From positions 18,591,282 to 18,655,281 of the forward strand of contig OX439039.1 of assembly GCA_949317995.1 (NCBI GenBank): DNA of 64,000 nt, written 5' to 3'. Source of the stretch: Acholoe squamosa (taxonomy: Eukaryota; Annelida; Polychaeta; Phyllodocida; Polynoidae). A model generated the notes under the pieces. That model saw only the letters and a list, made by a program, of their open reading frames with translations, made no database searches and was not told where the DNA came from. Numbering within the stretch: the stretch's first letter is position 1; each line of letters opens with the position of its first letter. The position numbers and the translations under genes were made by a program. Below, piece after piece: positions 62,362-64,000 of this stretch.

Positions 62362-64000
62362 TCACTCTCTCTCTCGTCCTTAACTGTGTGCTTGTTAAAC
62401 TGTCTAAGATTGTTCTCTACTACTGATCTATATGCATGGGAATATGGGAGCAGGCACACTTCAGACTGGAGTAGACATGCTTAAACTCACTATAGCCTCT
62501 CAAAGTCTACACCCCTCCCTCCCTCCCATACCAAGACGGCTCCACTAGCATACAACCAGGGCTTTTCAGAACTTTCAGGACCATGGAGGCTTCCTCCAGT
62601 AGGCGACCAGAGGTCTAGCACCCAATCTTCTCCCATCATCGCCCACCATCCCGGCCCTTTGTACCCCAACAATAGGACGTACCCAGCATAAGATGGATCG
62701 GCGCCCAATGGGCACACACGGCCTACCCTGCTCACCCCTACCATAAAGACCTCAATGAAATAATATTGTTGCAATTCAATATAGCTGATGAGATTCAGCT
62801 ACTAAGGAAGAAATTAGATTCACCCGGGCTTCCTAAAGAAGCCAGGGAGCTCGTTAGTTAATCATGTTGACTTTTTTTTTACTGGATTTCCCTCTCCCCT
62901 TATTCCCCCAATCACCCATTGCTTCCTTAGTGTGTCGGTTATTCAAACCCACACGCATAGCCTTTCATTCTGTGGGTTCTGTATCTGAGCAGCGCCATAT
63001 CACAAGGTAATCCTTAATGAAAAATAAAAGATGAAAAGCCCTCTTTTAAAAAATATACTGTCCCAATTTAAGACTGGTATAGCTATCAACGGTTCATAGA
63101 GCTGTTATTCCTTTTTCTTTTTCCCCAATTCAGTATGATGTCTCCATTAGATTTCCTCCATAAAATCCGAGCAAAGGAGAGAATGACATCAAGTCCTGGC
63201 TCCAATGTGAAAAAAAAATCCAAGGTCCTTTTCGGGATCCATATGTCTCAATACCACCTTACTCCCGGCTGTTTCTACATCTTTAATGCCTTTCCATCAT
63301 CATCTATCATGAGAGTTTTCCTCGTGAATCATTTAGAAATCCATATCCTTACTATATCTGACGTTTATATCCTACTCATACCTTCATCATAACTTTCCAA
63401 CTTAACACTTCACCCTAAGGGCATGTATATCTACTAGAGCTCTATGCCTTTTGGGTACGAAAGTAGCACAAATGATGTTTCACTAAACAACGCAGTGGGG
63501 AGCGACAGTGTTATTGGGTAGCTCCCTGGTGCTACAGCAATGTACCTTTGTCACTCATAAATCTAAAATATTGAGTCATAACGCCATCCTTAACCCTTAC
63601 GTGCCCAGATTAGCAAAAGTGCGCTCTTAAGCATGTGTATATGTTTAATAGGCCACCATGGGTTCAATATTTATCAGATTAGGATGATTTCAACACCAGA
63701 AGACTCGTTATATCAAGAGCTTTCTAACTATACCAAATTTGACATGGTGCATTAGGTAAATAATTATTAGTAGATCTCATTGAAGAAAATAATGAATTGA
63801 AAATAGGCTTAAAATACATGAAAAGTGCGCGCTCTAGCCATGAGAATAATGGGAAAATACAGAAAAAATCATTAAAGTCACAAAAATATTGATAAAAATA
63901 CAAAAAATATTGATGAAATACTTTCCCTGTGATTTTGTCCAAGGAATTCAATTTTAATGCATATCTTTTTCAATTTCCATCAATATAGCTGTCGTTGAAA
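61436..64000. other. Host noncoding stretch
   Basis: No supported gene. A minus-strand frame at 62,490-62,774 is open for 94 codons without convincing splice sites. The last 400 bases are strongly AT-rich. Confidence 0.35.
62319..62376. repeat. CT microsatellite
   Basis: About 19 CT units, then CACACTCA and five more CT units. Confidence 0.96.

Noticed and set aside
62490-62774. 94-codon minus-strand ORF rich in Gly and Trp
   Set aside because: Only a weak acceptor and no downstream exon; not enough to call.

Overview
The window looks like animal nuclear DNA carrying the right-hand part of a Maverick/Polinton-type (adintovirus-like) integrated DNA virus element. The left about 8.6 kb is compact, almost fully coding and intron-free. 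The other about 55 kb is sparse, rich in microsatellites (TATC, AG/CT, AAAG) and small inverted-repeat elements, with only scattered splice-bounded exon candidates. That contrast is the main basis for calling an integrated element in a metazoan, probably a marine invertebrate. The host species cannot be fixed from the sequence; CpG-rich promoter-like patches with NRF1, ETS and CCAAT motifs would fit an invertebrate deuterostome but do not prove it.

Region 1-8640, Polinton. Nine complete or near-complete ORFs plus one partial ORF are visible. On the minus strand, in transcription order, they are: a signal-peptide/LRR/transmembrane protein, the A32/FtsK-like packaging ATPase, a small basic protein, a 119-aa acidic protein, an rve integrase with a C-terminal chromodomain, a penton-like minor capsid protein, two basic or Pro/Ser-rich proteins of unknown function, and the F54H12.2-type major capsid protein. 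A plus-strand ORF enters from the left edge and converges on the capsid gene. Several neighbouring ORFs overlap as ATGA or abut directly. No frameshift or premature stop is seen, so this part of the element is intact. DNA polymerase B, the protease and the left terminal repeat are not in the window and would lie to the left. The right terminal repeat could not be identified.

Region 8.6-64 kb, host. There is no long ORF and no recognisable rRNA or tRNA. Candidate exons come from splice-site logic plus open frame. The best are a phase-compatible minus-strand set at 25.37-26.02 kb (plus 23.90 kb), a plus-strand pair at 27.58-28.11 kb, and minus-strand exons at 14.64-15.08 and 16.65-17.01 kb. I do not recognise the proteins. 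CpG-rich promoter-like patches lie at 22.6, 53.1 and 60.6 kb.

Repeats and RNA-like structures. A 362-bp nonautonomous inverted-repeat family is present in four copies (49.9, 53.3, 53.8, 57.1 kb). Two related 244-bp inverted-repeat elements sit side by side at 51.5-52.06 kb, and further inverted-repeat elements lie at 15.95, 24.83 and perhaps 48.5 kb. A hammerhead-ribozyme core motif occurs at 58.49 kb, and two microRNA-precursor-like hairpins occur at 28.89 and 55.35 kb. An assembly gap of 200 N is at 56,076-56,275.
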